A DNA stretch of 64,000 bases from NCBI GenBank assembly GCA_938008415.1, contig CALLKI010000060.1:13046-77045 (forward strand), in the 5' to 3' direction. The translations under genes were made by a program, and so were the position numbers. Below, in pieces: positions 9,792-18,401 of this stretch. The notes under the pieces were generated by a model, which saw nothing but the letters and a program-made list of their open reading frames with translations, did not search any database and was not told where the DNA came from. This DNA is from an uncultured Luteimonas sp. Its GTDB lineage: Bacteria > Pseudomonadota > Gammaproteobacteria > Xanthomonadales > Xanthomonadaceae. Position 1 is the first letter of the stretch; every line of letters begins with the position of its first letter.

Positions 9792-12542
9792 ATGGCACAG
9801 GGGAAAGACGCCTTTGACGCCGACCGGACGGAACTGATCCAGGTGACCGGGACCGGAACCGCGCCGGCCGTCGGCCCGCGATTGCCGGACGGGGTCCTGC
9901 CGCCCGGCACGCGGCTGGGCCGGTACCGGATCGAGGCCCTGCTCGGGCGTGGCGGCATGGGCGAGGTCTACCGGGCCCAGCAGCTCGAGCCGGTGCGGCG
10001 CACGGTCGCGCTGAAAGTGTTGCGGGCGCAGAAGCTCGATGCCCGCCACAAGGCGTACTTCGAGGTCGAGCGCCAGGTCCTGGCGCAGATGCACCACCCG
10101 GCGATCGCCCAGATCTACGACGCCGACACCACGCCGGACGGGCATCCGTTCTTCGCGATGGAGTACATCGACGGCAGCCCGCTCGTGCGCTACTGCGAGG
10201 ATCGCGCGCTGCCGCTCGAACGCCGGATCGAGCTGTTCGTGGAGTTCTGCGAGGGCGTGCAGCACGCGCACCAGAAGGGCGTGATCCACCGCGACCTCAA
10301 GCCGGGGAACCTGCTGGTGGACGAGGTGGACGGCCGCCCGCACCCGAAGATCATCGACTTCGGCATCGCCATGGCCTCGTCGCTGGCCGGGACCGACGAG
10401 GTTGCCGGAACCCCCGATTACATGAGCCCGGAGCAGGCGGCCGGTGACCAGGCACTGATCGATACCCGCAGCGATGTCTACTCGCTGGGCGTGGTGCTGT
10501 GCGAACTGCTGACCGGGCAGCGGCCGCAGGCGGCCGGCGAGACCGTCACCGACGAGAGCCGGACCCTGCGCCTGCCTTCCGAGCAGCTGGAGACGCTGCC
10601 GCCGCACGAGGCCGAGCAGGTGGCGCAGGCGCAGGGGCGGAGGCTGCCGGTGATGCGCCGGCTGCTGCGCGGCGAGCTGGACTGGGTGGTGGCCAAGGCG
10701 ATGCGCCACGACCGCAACGAACGCTACCCCTCGGCGGCGGCGCTGGCGGACGACCTGCGCCGGTTTCTGGAAGACCGGCCTCTGCAGGCGGTGCCGCATT
10801 CGCGCGCCTACGTCTGGCGCAAGTTCGCCCGGCGCAACCGCGGCATGCTGGCGGCCGTGGCGGTCGCATTCCTCGCCCTGGCCGGCGGGCTGGCGTTGTC
10901 GCTGCACGGCCTGATGCAGGCGCGTGCGCAGCGTGCCATTGCCGAGCAGCGCAGCCTGGAACTGGAGAAGGTGGTGGCGTTCCAGCAGTCCATGCTCGAG
11001 TCGATGGACATCGAGGCCATGGGGCTGGACCTTGCGGCCGGGCTGCGGGAACAGGTGGCGCGCAATGCGCCGGAGCTGGCGGAGGCGCTGGAGCGCGTGC
11101 TGGAGAAGGCCAGCCTGGCGGACATCGCCAGGACGCTGGTCGAGCGCGACCTGCTTGGCCGTGCCGAGGCCGCGATCGAGCGCGAGTTCGCGGACCAGCC
11201 GGCGTTGGCGGCAGATCTGCGCGAGGCCACCGGCCGCGTGCACGATGCGCTGGGCATGTACGAGCGCGCGGTGGCCACGATTGCGCCCGTGGTCGAATAC
11301 CGCATGCGCACGCTGGGACCGCGCCATCCGGATACGCTGGAAGCGAGGCTGCTGCAGGCCAACGCACTGCAGGCGCTGTCGCGCTGGCAGGAGTCCCGGG
11401 CGATGCTGGAGGCGGCGCTGGCCGACGCCTCCGGGTTGCCCGACGGCGACATGCTGCGGGTCCGGATCGAGCAGTCGCTGGCCGAACAGGAAGCCCTGCA
11501 GGGTGAACTGCCGGCGGCGCGTGCACGGCTGGAGGACCTGCTGGCGCGCATCCGCGCCGCGCGCGGAGCGGAGGATCTGGAGACCTCGGAAGTCATGCTC
11601 CGCCTGGCCATGGTCGAGGGCCGGATGGGCAACACCGCCGAGGCGCGCGCGCTGATGGAGCAGGTGGTTCCCCTGCGCGTGCGCCTGCTGGGCGGGGACC
11701 ATGACGACACCCTCGGCGCGATGGGCGTGCTGGCCACCATGCGGGCGATGCAGGGTGACTACGAGTCCGCGGTCGAGATGCAGTCCAGGCTGGTACAGGC
11801 GCAGGCGCAGAGGCTCGGCCGGGAGCATCCCATCACGCTCTCGGCGCGCGGCAACCTGGCCAACATGCTCAGCGGCATGGGCGAGAACGTGCGTGCCCTG
11901 GCCGAGGCGCGCGAGGTGTACGAGGCCCGCCGCCGGGTGCTGGGCCCGGAGCATCCGCAGACACTGCGCAGCGCGCTGAACTACGCCAGCCTGCTGGCGC
12001 GCGACAACCGTTTCGAGGAGGCACTGCCGCTCGAGGAGCGGGTGCTCGAGGCGCGCCGGCGCATCCTCGGCCCCGGGCATCCGGACACCCTGTTCATGCA
12101 GATCAACCACGGCGTCAGCCTGCGCCGGGCGGGCAGGCTGACGCAGGCGCTGGCCATGCTCGAGGACGCCCTGCCGCGCGCGAAGGACGTGCTGGGCGAG
12201 AAACACCCGCAGTACCAGCTTGGGATGATGTCCAAGGGCGAGGCGCTGCTCGGTCTCGGCCGCGTCGCGGAGAGCGTCGGGGTCCTGACGGAAGCGCTGG
12301 AGTTGCGCAGGGCGTACCTGCCCGCGGATTCGGTCGACGTCGCCGGCACGGCCTGGGCCCTGGTGAGGGCGCTGCGCGTCGCCGGCCGCGCGCACGAGGC
12401 GGAGGCGGTGATGGCGCGTGACGTCGCGCCCCTGCTCGATGCGGATCCATCCACGCTCAACGCGGCGCAGAAGGTCTGGCGCGGGATCGTCGAGTCGGAC
12501 ATCCGCGAAGGCCTGCCGGGCGCCAGGCCCCGGCGCGGCTGA
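9792..12542 (+). CDS. Membrane-anchored Ser/Thr protein kinase with TPR repeats
   Basis: A 916-residue Hanks-type kinase. Kinase motifs in order: glycine loop GRGGMGEVY (52-60), catalytic Lys in VALKVL (K75), HRDLKPGN (166-173), DFGIA (189-193), and TPDYMSPEQ in the activation segment. A single membrane helix follows at about 353-372, so the C-terminal half lies in the periplasm. That half has kinesin-light-chain-type TPRs, with about six LGxxHPxTL signatures spaced about 42 residues apart. ATG 9792 fits the N-terminus; an upstream extension of the frame lacks support. The divergent FHA-GGDEF gene is its likeliest partner. Confidence 0.92.
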   Translation: MAQGKDAFDADRTELIQVTGTGTAPAVGPRLPDGVLPPGTRLGRYRIEALLGRGGMGEVYRAQQLEPVRRTVALKVLRAQKLDARHKAYFEVERQVLAQMHHPAIAQIYDADTTPDGHPFFAMEYIDGSPLVRYCEDRALPLERRIELFVEFCEGVQHAHQKGVIHRDLKPGNLLVDEVDGRPHPKIIDFGIAMASSLAGTDEVAGTPDYMSPEQAAGDQALIDTRSDVYSLGVVLCELLTGQRPQAAGETVTDESRTLRLPSEQLETLPPHEAEQVAQAQGRRLPVMRRLLRGELDWVVAKAMRHDRNERYPSAAALADDLRRFLEDRPLQAVPHSRAYVWRKFARRNRGMLAAVAVAFLALAGGLALSLHGLMQARAQRAIAEQRSLELEKVVAFQQSMLESMDIEAMGLDLAAGLREQVARNAPELAEALERVLEKASLADIARTLVERDLLGRAEAAIEREFADQPALAADLREATGRVHDALGMYERAVATIAPVVEYRMRTLGPRHPDTLEARLLQANALQALSRWQESRAMLEAALADASGLPDGDMLRVRIEQSLAEQEALQGELPAARARLEDLLARIRAARGAEDLETSEVMLRLAMVEGRMGNTAEARALMEQVVPLRVRLLGGDHDDTLGAMGVLATMRAMQGDYESAVEMQSRLVQAQAQRLGREHPITLSARGNLANMLSGMGENVRALAEAREVYEARRRVLGPEHPQTLRSALNYASLLARDNRFEEALPLEERVLEARRRILGPGHPDTLFMQINHGVSLRRAGRLTQALAMLEDALPRAKDVLGEKHPQYQLGMMSKGEALLGLGRVAESVGVLTEALELRRAYLPADSVDVAGTAWALVRALRVAGRAHEAEAVMARDVAPLLDADPSTLNAAQKVWRGIVESDIREGLPGARPRRG

Positions 12543-12549
12543 CCGCGGG

Positions 12550-13479
12550 TCATTCGCCCGGCTTGGCCGCCTCGACCGGCGCCTTGGTCGCGGCGCGGCG
12601 TTGCAGCACCGTCTCGCGGTGGGCGATGTAGGCATTGGCGCCGAGTACGATCGCTGCGCCGGCCATGGTCCACAGGTCGATGGTCTCGCCGAACAGCCAC
12701 CAGCCGAAGGCGACCACGATCGGCAGCTGCATGAAGCCGATCGGCTGCAGCGCCGACACCTCGCCCAGCTGCAGCGCGCGCGTCCACAGCAGCTGGCCCA
12801 GCGTGCCCAGCACGCCGGTCAGCACCAGCCAGAGCCAGCCTTCCGCGTCCGGCCAGGTCCATTGCAGCAGCGCCGGCACCAGCGACATCGGCACCCAGAA
12901 CACGTAGGTGTAGAACACGATGGTGTCGGGCGAATCCAGCTTCGACAGCTGCTTGATCTGGATCGCGACCAGCGCGGCGAGGAACGCGCCGGCGAGCGCG
13001 ACCAGCATGCCCGGGGAAAAGCCGGTGCCGGGGCGGAGGATGACCAGCACGCCGATGAAGCCGGCGGCCACCGCCATCCAGCGGCGGATGCGCACGGTCT
13101 CGCCCAGCCAGAGCACCGCGAGGACCGTGGCGAACAGGGGGGTGGCGTAGGACAGGGAGATCGCCAGCGACAGGGGCAGGTGGCCGACCGACCAGAAGCC
13201 GCACAGCATCGAGGCCAGGCCGACCGCGGTGCGCAGGAAGTAGCGGCCGACGTGCCTCGTCCGCGGCAGCGGCCTGCCGCGCCCCAGGACCATCGGCAGC
13301 AGCGCCAGCAGCCCGAAGAAGTTGCGGAAGAAGGCGACCTCGGTGGTCGGGACGGTGGTGGTCGCCAGCCGGATCGTCACCGCCATCAGCGCGAACGCCG
13401 CGGTGCTGCCCAGCATCAGCACGGCCGCGCGGCGGTACGGGGAAGCCGGGGGGCGGGGGGCGGCGGCAGTCGCGTTCAC
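12550..13479 (-). CDS. EamA-family (DMT) transporter
   Basis: A 309-residue inner-membrane transporter of the drug/metabolite superfamily with two EamA repeats and about ten helices. The first repeat contains VAFFRNFFG and SYATPLFATVLAVLWLGE, the second ALQPIGFMQLPIVVAFGWWLFGE. Substrate unknown. The GTG start at 13479 overlaps the murB stop as GTGA, so it is translationally coupled to murB and is the third gene of pyrD-murB-eamA. A metabolite-export role alongside pyrimidine or peptidoglycan synthesis is speculative. Confidence 0.88.
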   Translation of the reverse strand: MNATAAAPRPPASPYRRAAVLMLGSTAAFALMAVTIRLATTTVPTTEVAFFRNFFGLLALLPMVLGRGRPLPRTRHVGRYFLRTAVGLASMLCGFWSVGHLPLSLAISLSYATPLFATVLAVLWLGETVRIRRWMAVAAGFIGVLVILRPGTGFSPGMLVALAGAFLAALVAIQIKQLSKLDSPDTIVFYTYVFWVPMSLVPALLQWTWPDAEGWLWLVLTGVLGTLGQLLWTRALQLGEVSALQPIGFMQLPIVVAFGWWLFGETIDLWTMAGAAIVLGANAYIAHRETVLQRRAATKAPVEAAKPGE

Positions 13480-14516
13480 CAGCTGGCACCCACGATGCGG
13501 GGTTCGGGTTCGAGCGGGACGCCGAAGCGTTCCTGCACCGAGGCGGCGATCCGCCGCGCCAGCGCCAGCAGTTGCGCGCCGGTCGCGCCGCCATGGTTGA
13601 CCAGCACCAGCGCGTGTTGCGCGGAGACGCCGGCGTCCCCGTCGCGGTATCCCTTCCAGCCGCAGGCCTCGATCAGCCATGCCGCCGACAGCTTGCGCGT
13701 GCCTTCGCCATCGCCGCGGTACACCGGCAGCCCCGGGTGCCCGGCCGCCAGCGCCTGCGCGACCGGTGCCGGGACGATGGGGTTCTTGAAGAAGCTGCCG
13801 GCGTTGCCGACGACGGCCGGGTCGGGCAGCTTGCGGCGGCGCAGGCGGACCACGGCCTCGGCGACGAGCGCGGGCGTGGGCGCGTCCACGCCCATCGCGG
13901 CCAGCTCGTCGCGGATCCCGGCGTAGTCCAGCCGCGGTTCGGCGTCCCGCGACAGGGCCAGTTCCACCGCGGTCACGATGTAGCGGTCGGGCTCGCGCTT
14001 GAAGCGGCTGTCGCGGTAGGCGAAGCCGCATTCGTCGCCCGTGAACCGCAGCATCGCACGCGAACGCGTGTCGAAGGCCTCCACCGCCACCACGTGCTCG
14101 CCGACCTCGACGCCGTATGCGCCGATGTTCTGGATCGGCGCGGCGCCGGCGGTGCCCGGGATCAGCGCCAGGTTCTCCAGCCCGCCAAGGCCCTGCGCCA
14201 GCGACCACATCACGCAGCCGTGCCAGGAGGCGCCGGCGTCGAAGCGCACCACCACGTTGCGGCCGTCGTCCCCGACGATGCGCATCCGCCCGGCGGCCAG
14301 CGCCACCAGCGGCCCGTCCGGGTCGGCGGCGAACAGCAGGTTGCTGCCGCCGCCAAGCACCATCGCGCGGCCGGCATCGAAGCGGGGATCGGTGAACAGG
14401 CCCGGCAGGGCGGCCGGGTCGTGCACTTCGGCCAGCAGCGGCGCGCGCGCCGCGACGCCGAAGGTGTTGCGTGCGGACAGGTCCGCGTCCGGGATCAACG
14501 TCCAGGGGGCCGGCAT
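13476..14516 (-). CDS. murB: UDP-N-acetylenolpyruvoylglucosamine reductase
   Basis: FAD- and NADPH-dependent reductase making UDP-MurNAc for peptidoglycan. The 346-residue protein has NTFGVAARAPLLAEV, the FAD-binding MVLGGGSNLL, GLENLALIPGTAGAAPIQNIGAYG and the C-terminal NAGSFFKNP, which places it in the long type I class like E. coli MurB (342 residues). I use ATG 14516. A GTG at 14528 that overlaps the pyrD stop as GTGA would add four residues and is a real alternative, because neither has a good ribosome binding site. Confidence 0.94.
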   Translation of the reverse strand: MPAPWTLIPDADLSARNTFGVAARAPLLAEVHDPAALPGLFTDPRFDAGRAMVLGGGSNLLFAADPDGPLVALAAGRMRIVGDDGRNVVVRFDAGASWHGCVMWSLAQGLGGLENLALIPGTAGAAPIQNIGAYGVEVGEHVVAVEAFDTRSRAMLRFTGDECGFAYRDSRFKREPDRYIVTAVELALSRDAEPRLDYAGIRDELAAMGVDAPTPALVAEAVVRLRRRKLPDPAVVGNAGSFFKNPIVPAPVAQALAAGHPGLPVYRGDGEGTRKLSAAWLIEACGWKGYRDGDAGVSAQHALVLVNHGGATGAQLLALARRIAASVQERFGVPLEPEPRIVGASW

Positions 14517-14524
14517 CGTGCGCT

Positions 14525-15580
14525 TCACAGGACCGGCACGCTGCCGCGGCTCGGGGCTTCCTTGCGCCGGCGGATCGCCTCGACGCATTCGGGGATCAGT
14601 TGCGGGCCGCGGTAGACCAGCCCGGTGTAGACCTGCACCAGCGACGCCCCTGCGACCATCTTCTTGACCGCGTCCGCGCCGGAGAGGATGCCGCCGACGC
14701 CGATCAGGGGGATGGCGTCGGGCAGCCGCGTGCGCAGCATCCGCAGCACGGTGGTGGACTTGTCCATGAGTGGCGCGCCCGACAGGCCGCCGGTCTCGCG
14801 CGCCTTCGGGTGCCCCTGCACGCTGATCCGCGAGACCGTGGTGTTGGTGGCGATCACGCCGTCGACCTGCAGGTCGCCCAGGACGCGGGCGGCGGCATCG
14901 ATGTCGTCGTCGGTCAGGTCCGGCGCGATCTTGACCAGCATCGGCACCCGCTTGCCGTGCTTCGCGCCCAGCCGTTCCTGTGCCTCGCGCAGGGTGGTGA
15001 CCAGCCTGCGCAGGGCGCGTTCCTCCTGCAGTTCGCGCAGGCCGGCGGTGTTGGGCGAGGAGATGTTGACCGTGACGTAGTCGGCCAGCGGATACACCCG
15101 CTCCAGGCAATAGAGGTAGTCGGCCTCGGCGGACTCGTTCGGCGTGTCCCGGTTCTTGCCGATGTTGACGCCGAGGATGCCGTCGCGGCGGCGGATGCGC
15201 TCGAGGTTGCGCACCAGGGCGTCCACGCCGTCGTTGTTGAAACCAAGGCGGTTGATGATGGCCCGGTGCTCGGGCAGCCGGAACATCCGCGGCTTCGGGT
15301 TGCCCGCCTGCGGTTCCGGGGTGACCGTGCCGACCTCGACGAAACCGAAGCCCAGCGCGAACAGTGCCTCGACGTGGGCGCCGTTCTTGTCAAGCCCGGC
15401 GGCCAGGCCGACCGGGTTGGGAAAATCCAGCCCGAGCACCCGCGTCGGGAACGGCTCCGGCCTGCGGCCAAGCAGGGGCAGCAGGCCGAAGTGCCAGGCG
15501 TTGTCCAGCCACTCGAGCCCCAGCCCGTGGGCACGCTCCGGGTCCAGGGCGAACAGGAGGGGGCGGGCCAGCCGGTACAT
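14525..15580 (-). CDS. pyrD: Dihydroorotate dehydrogenase (quinone), class 2
   Basis: Membrane-associated FMN enzyme that oxidises dihydroorotate to orotate with quinone in pyrimidine synthesis. The 351-residue length, N-terminal amphipathic helix (MYRLARPLLFALDPERAHG) and catalytic Ser in VNISSPNTAGLR mark class 2. FMN motifs GVGGILSGADAVKKM and QVYTGLVYRGP lie at the C-terminus. First gene of a pyrD-murB-EamA run on the minus strand with near-zero spacing. Confidence 0.96.
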   Translation of the reverse strand: MYRLARPLLFALDPERAHGLGLEWLDNAWHFGLLPLLGRRPEPFPTRVLGLDFPNPVGLAAGLDKNGAHVEALFALGFGFVEVGTVTPEPQAGNPKPRMFRLPEHRAIINRLGFNNDGVDALVRNLERIRRRDGILGVNIGKNRDTPNESAEADYLYCLERVYPLADYVTVNISSPNTAGLRELQEERALRRLVTTLREAQERLGAKHGKRVPMLVKIAPDLTDDDIDAAARVLGDLQVDGVIATNTTVSRISVQGHPKARETGGLSGAPLMDKSTTVLRMLRTRLPDAIPLIGVGGILSGADAVKKMVAGASLVQVYTGLVYRGPQLIPECVEAIRRRKEAPSRGSVPVL

Positions 15581-15603
15581 CGGGTCGGGCGGGGCTCAGA
15601 TCG

Positions 15604-17136
15604 TCACAGGTCGAACTTGATGCCTTGCGCCAGCGGCAACGCGTCGGAGTAGTTGATCGTGTTGGTCTGCCGGCGCATATACGCCTTCCACGCATCCGAG
15701 CCCGATTCCCGGCCACCGCCGGTGTCCTTCTCGCCGCCGAAGGCGCCGCCGATCTCCGCGCCCGAGGTGCCGATGTTGACGTTGGCGATGCCGCAGTCGG
15801 AGCCGGCGGGCGAAAGGAACAGCTCGGCGCGCTTGAGGTTGGTGGTGAAGATCGCCGAGGACAGACCCTGGGGGACGGCGTTCTGCATCTCGATCGCCTC
15901 CTCGATGTCCCGGTACTTCATCACGTACAGGATCGGGGCGAAGGTCTCCTCCTGCACGATCCCGGCGTCATTGCCCAGGCCGGTGATGATCGTCGGCAGG
16001 ACGAAGAAGCCCGGGCGGTCGAGGGCGGCGCCACCGGTCTCGACCTTGCCGCCGGCGGCCTTCGCCCGTTCCACGGCGCCGAGGAAGGCCTGCACGGCCT
16101 CGCGGCTGTTGAGCGGCCCCATCAGGTTGGCCGGGTCGGTCGGGTCGCCGATCCGCTTCTCGACCTGCTTGTAGGCCGCCACCAGCTTCTCGACCACCTG
16201 GTCGTAGATGGATTCGTGCACGATCAGGCGGCGGGTGGTGGTGCAGCGCTGGCCCGCGGTGCCGACCGCGCCGAACACGATCGCCGGGATCGCCAGCTTC
16301 AGGTCGGCGGTCTCGTCCACGATGATCGCGTTGTTGCCGCCCAGCTCCAGCAGGCAGCGGCCCAGGCGGCGCGCCACGCGCTCTGCGACGATCCGGCCGA
16401 CCCGGGTCGAGCCGGTGAAGCTGACCAGCGGGATCCGGCGGTCGTCCACGAAACGCTGCGCCAGCTCGGTGCCGGCGTCGTTGAACAGGAAGAAGATGTC
16501 GGGGAAGCCGCCCTCGCGCAGGGCCTCGTTGCAGATCTTCATGGCCGCGATCGCCGAGTACGGCGTCTTCGGCGACGGCTTCCAGATGCACACGTCGCCG
16601 CAGACGGCGGCGATGAACGCGTTCCACGACCAGACCGCGACCGGGAAGTTGAAGGCCGAGATGATTCCGACCAGGCCGAGCGGGTGCCACTGCTCGTACA
16701 TGCGGTGGCCGGGGCGCTCGCTGTGCATGGTCAGGCCGTAGAGCTGGCGCGAGAGGCCGACGGCGAAGTCGCCGATGTCGATCATCTCCTGCACCTCGCC
16801 GTCGCCCTCGGGCTTGGACTTGCCCATCTCGAGGGCCACCAGCGAGCCCAGCGCGTCCTTGTGCTTGCGCAGGGCATTGGCGCACAGGCGGATCGCCTCG
16901 CCGCGCCGGGGCGCCGGGGTGGTGCGCCAGACCTTGAACGCGGCCTGGGCGCGCTCGACGATCAGCTCGTAGTCGGCCTGCGACGAGGCCCGCACGCGGC
17001 CCAGCACCTCGCCCGTGGCCGGGCTCACCGGCTCGAGCACGCCGGCGTCCGTGGTCTTCGACCACTCGCCGTTGCCAAGGTAGGTGCCGGATTCTTCGGA
17101 GGAGAGGTTGAGGGCTGCGAGGACGGGATGGGTCAT
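15604..17136 (-). CDS. ALDH7-type aldehyde dehydrogenase (antiquitin-like)
   Basis: NAD-dependent aldehyde dehydrogenase of 510 residues. Active-site Cys lies in TAGQRCTTTRRL, the general-base Glu in LELGGNNA, and the Rossmann glycines in FTGSTRVG. GGNNA instead of GGKSP and AGQRCTTTRR are typical of family 7, whose bacterial members act on 2-aminoadipate 6-semialdehyde (piperideine-6-carboxylate) in lysine breakdown. The family is clear; the lysine role is an inference because no other lysine catabolism gene is nearby. It stands alone between pyrD and tRNA-Arg. Confidence 0.88.
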   Translation of the reverse strand: MTHPVLAALNLSSEESGTYLGNGEWSKTTDAGVLEPVSPATGEVLGRVRASSQADYELIVERAQAAFKVWRTTPAPRRGEAIRLCANALRKHKDALGSLVALEMGKSKPEGDGEVQEMIDIGDFAVGLSRQLYGLTMHSERPGHRMYEQWHPLGLVGIISAFNFPVAVWSWNAFIAAVCGDVCIWKPSPKTPYSAIAAMKICNEALREGGFPDIFFLFNDAGTELAQRFVDDRRIPLVSFTGSTRVGRIVAERVARRLGRCLLELGGNNAIIVDETADLKLAIPAIVFGAVGTAGQRCTTTRRLIVHESIYDQVVEKLVAAYKQVEKRIGDPTDPANLMGPLNSREAVQAFLGAVERAKAAGGKVETGGAALDRPGFFVLPTIITGLGNDAGIVQEETFAPILYVMKYRDIEEAIEMQNAVPQGLSSAIFTTNLKRAELFLSPAGSDCGIANVNIGTSGAEIGGAFGGEKDTGGGRESGSDAWKAYMRRQTNTINYSDALPLAQGIKFDL

Positions 17137-17208
17137 GGCGTCGCGGTACTCCCTGATGGGCCGCGGTCCGCCCGGGGGCGCGCGGCCGGAACAGTGCGTG
17201 GGATGGAA

Positions 17209-17285
17209 TGGCGCCCCCGGCGCGATTCGAACGCACGACCTTCCCCTTAGGAGGGGGACGCTCTATCCAGCTGAGCTACGGGGGC
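17209..17285 (-). tRNA. tRNA-Arg (anticodon CCT)
   Basis: A 77-nt cloverleaf on the minus strand: acceptor GCCCCCG pairs with CGGGGGC, D arm GCTC/GAGC, anticodon stem TCCCC/GGGGA with loop CTCCTAA giving anticodon CCT, T arm with TTCGAAT, discriminator G and an encoded CCA. It reads AGG codons. Confidence 0.96.
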
Positions 17286-17334
17286 GGAGCCGGAATTGTC
17301 TCACGGGCGCGCCGCATTCCCAACCCGCGGGCAC

Positions 17335-17365
17335 AAAAAAACGGCGGCGGACATCCCCGCCGCCG
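17335..17365 (-). terminator. Rho-independent terminator of azurin
   Basis: On the minus strand a 9-bp stem CGGCGGCGG/CCGCCGCCG with a 6-nt loop is followed by seven T. It begins 24 nt after the azurin stop codon. Confidence 0.85.
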
Positions 17366-17388
17366 TGCCGCCGCGCGGCCGGTGGAGC

Positions 17389-17844
17389 TCAGGGGGCGAC
17401 CACCACCGTGCCGCGCATCAAAGCGGAGTGGCCGGGGAACGAGCAGAAGAAGGTGTAGGCGCCGCCCGCGCGCAGCCGGTTGCCGGGCAGGGAGGCGGTG
17501 GCCTTCTGGCCGCCGCCGATCAGCGGGGTGGCAGCCAGGATCCGGCGGTCGTCCGCCGGCACGTAGCCGGCGGCGGCACCGGCCTTGAGGCCCGCGCCGG
17601 CCACGGCATCGGCGTCCGTGCTCGCGGTCAGCACCACGTTGTGGCCCATCGCCGCGGCCGGCAGCCTGCCGGTGTGCTCCAGCTCGATCGTGATCGTCTG
17701 GCACGAGGCCGAGACGGTCACCGATTTCTGGTCGAAGCGCATGTCGTCGCCGGCCTTGAGCCGGATCGCGCAGTCGGGGGAGGCCTGGGCCAGTGTGCTG
17801 GCGCCGGCCAGGGCCAGGGCGAGGATCAGTCTGCGGGCGTGCAT
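17389..17844 (-). CDS. azu: Azurin (type 1 copper protein)
   Basis: Periplasmic blue-copper electron carrier, 151 residues with a Sec signal peptide of about 21 residues. Type 1 copper ligands are His68 (GHN), Cys134, His139 and Met143 in CSFPGHSALM, with the C-x4-H-x3-M spacing of azurins. The disulfide Cys pair near the mature N-terminus is also present. ATG 17844 lies 41 nt after the transcription start predicted from the FNR-type box at 17920-17933. Likely job: passing electrons from the respiratory chain to NirK. It shares its control region with a divergent truncated haemoglobin. Confidence 0.95.
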   Translation of the reverse strand: MHARRLILALALAGASTLAQASPDCAIRLKAGDDMRFDQKSVTVSASCQTITIELEHTGRLPAAAMGHNVVLTASTDADAVAGAGLKAGAAAGYVPADDRRILAATPLIGGGQKATASLPGNRLRAGGAYTFFCSFPGHSALMRGTVVVAP

Positions 17845-17919
17845 CGCGGTGTCTCCGGTGGGGGGCGGGGGCTTGCGGGAGGAGGACCCGCATGATCGGC
17901 CCGTCCCGGCGGCGGTTCC

Positions 17920-17933
17920 TTGATCTGGATCAG
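17920..17933. promoter_or_regulatory. FNR-type box between azurin and truncated haemoglobin
   Basis: TTGATCTGGATCAG is one mismatch from TTGAT-N4-ATCAA. If it sits at -41.5 for both genes, -10-like hexamers fall at -12 to -7 on each side: GATCAT (17897-17892, minus) for azurin and GAAGAT (17956-17961, plus) for the haemoglobin. Confidence 0.75.
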
Positions 17934-18001
17934 ACCGGAGGGGGATGCGGGCTGCGAAGATGGACGATTCGGATCCGGACAGGACTGCGAGGGAAATGGA
18001 A

Positions 18002-18391
18002 ATGGACGAGCCGGTTCCCGGCCCCGGCCTGTGCACCGAGGAGGAAGTGCGGCGGCTGGTGCACGCGTTCTACGCGCGTGTGCGCGCCGACGCGCTGCTC
18101 GGCCCGGTGTTCGAGGCGCACGTGGACGACTGGCCGGCGCACCTGTCGCACCTGGTGGACTTCTGGTCGGCGATGCTGCGCGGCACGCGCCGCTTCCGCG
18201 GGGCGCCGGTGCAGCGCCACAACGCCCTGCCCGGGCTGGACGAAGCGATGTTCGGGCGCTGGCTGGAGTTGTTCCGGCAGACCACGGCGGAGCTGGGCAA
18301 CCCGCGGATGCGGCAGGTCGCGGACGAGCTGGCCGAACGGACGGCGGCCACGCTGCTGGCGCGGTACCGCGAGGCGCACGCGCGGGGGTGA
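18002..18391 (+). CDS. Group III truncated haemoglobin
   Basis: A 129-residue 2-on-2 globin. The N-terminus CTEEEVRRLVHAFYARVR, the conserved GPVFEAHVDDWPAH block and proximal His73 in QRHNALPGLD are typical of group III. Such globins are linked to NO or microaerobic physiology. The frame is open from 17945, but the FNR-type promoter predicts +1 near 17968, which excludes the two first ATGs. ATG 18002 has GAGGG at 17989-17993 with good spacing; ATG 17996 is the alternative. Confidence 0.9.
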   Translation: MDEPVPGPGLCTEEEVRRLVHAFYARVRADALLGPVFEAHVDDWPAHLSHLVDFWSAMLRGTRRFRGAPVQRHNALPGLDEAMFGRWLELFRQTTAELGNPRMRQVADELAERTAATLLARYREAHARG

Positions 18392-18401
18392 ACGGGCCGG
18401 G

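Noticed and set aside
9756..12635. A 959-codon minus-strand frame
   Set aside because: Antisense shadow of the Ser/Thr kinase.
17945..18001. N-terminal extension of the truncated haemoglobin
   Set aside because: It would start upstream of the predicted FNR-dependent transcription start, and the globin fold begins after residue 18002.
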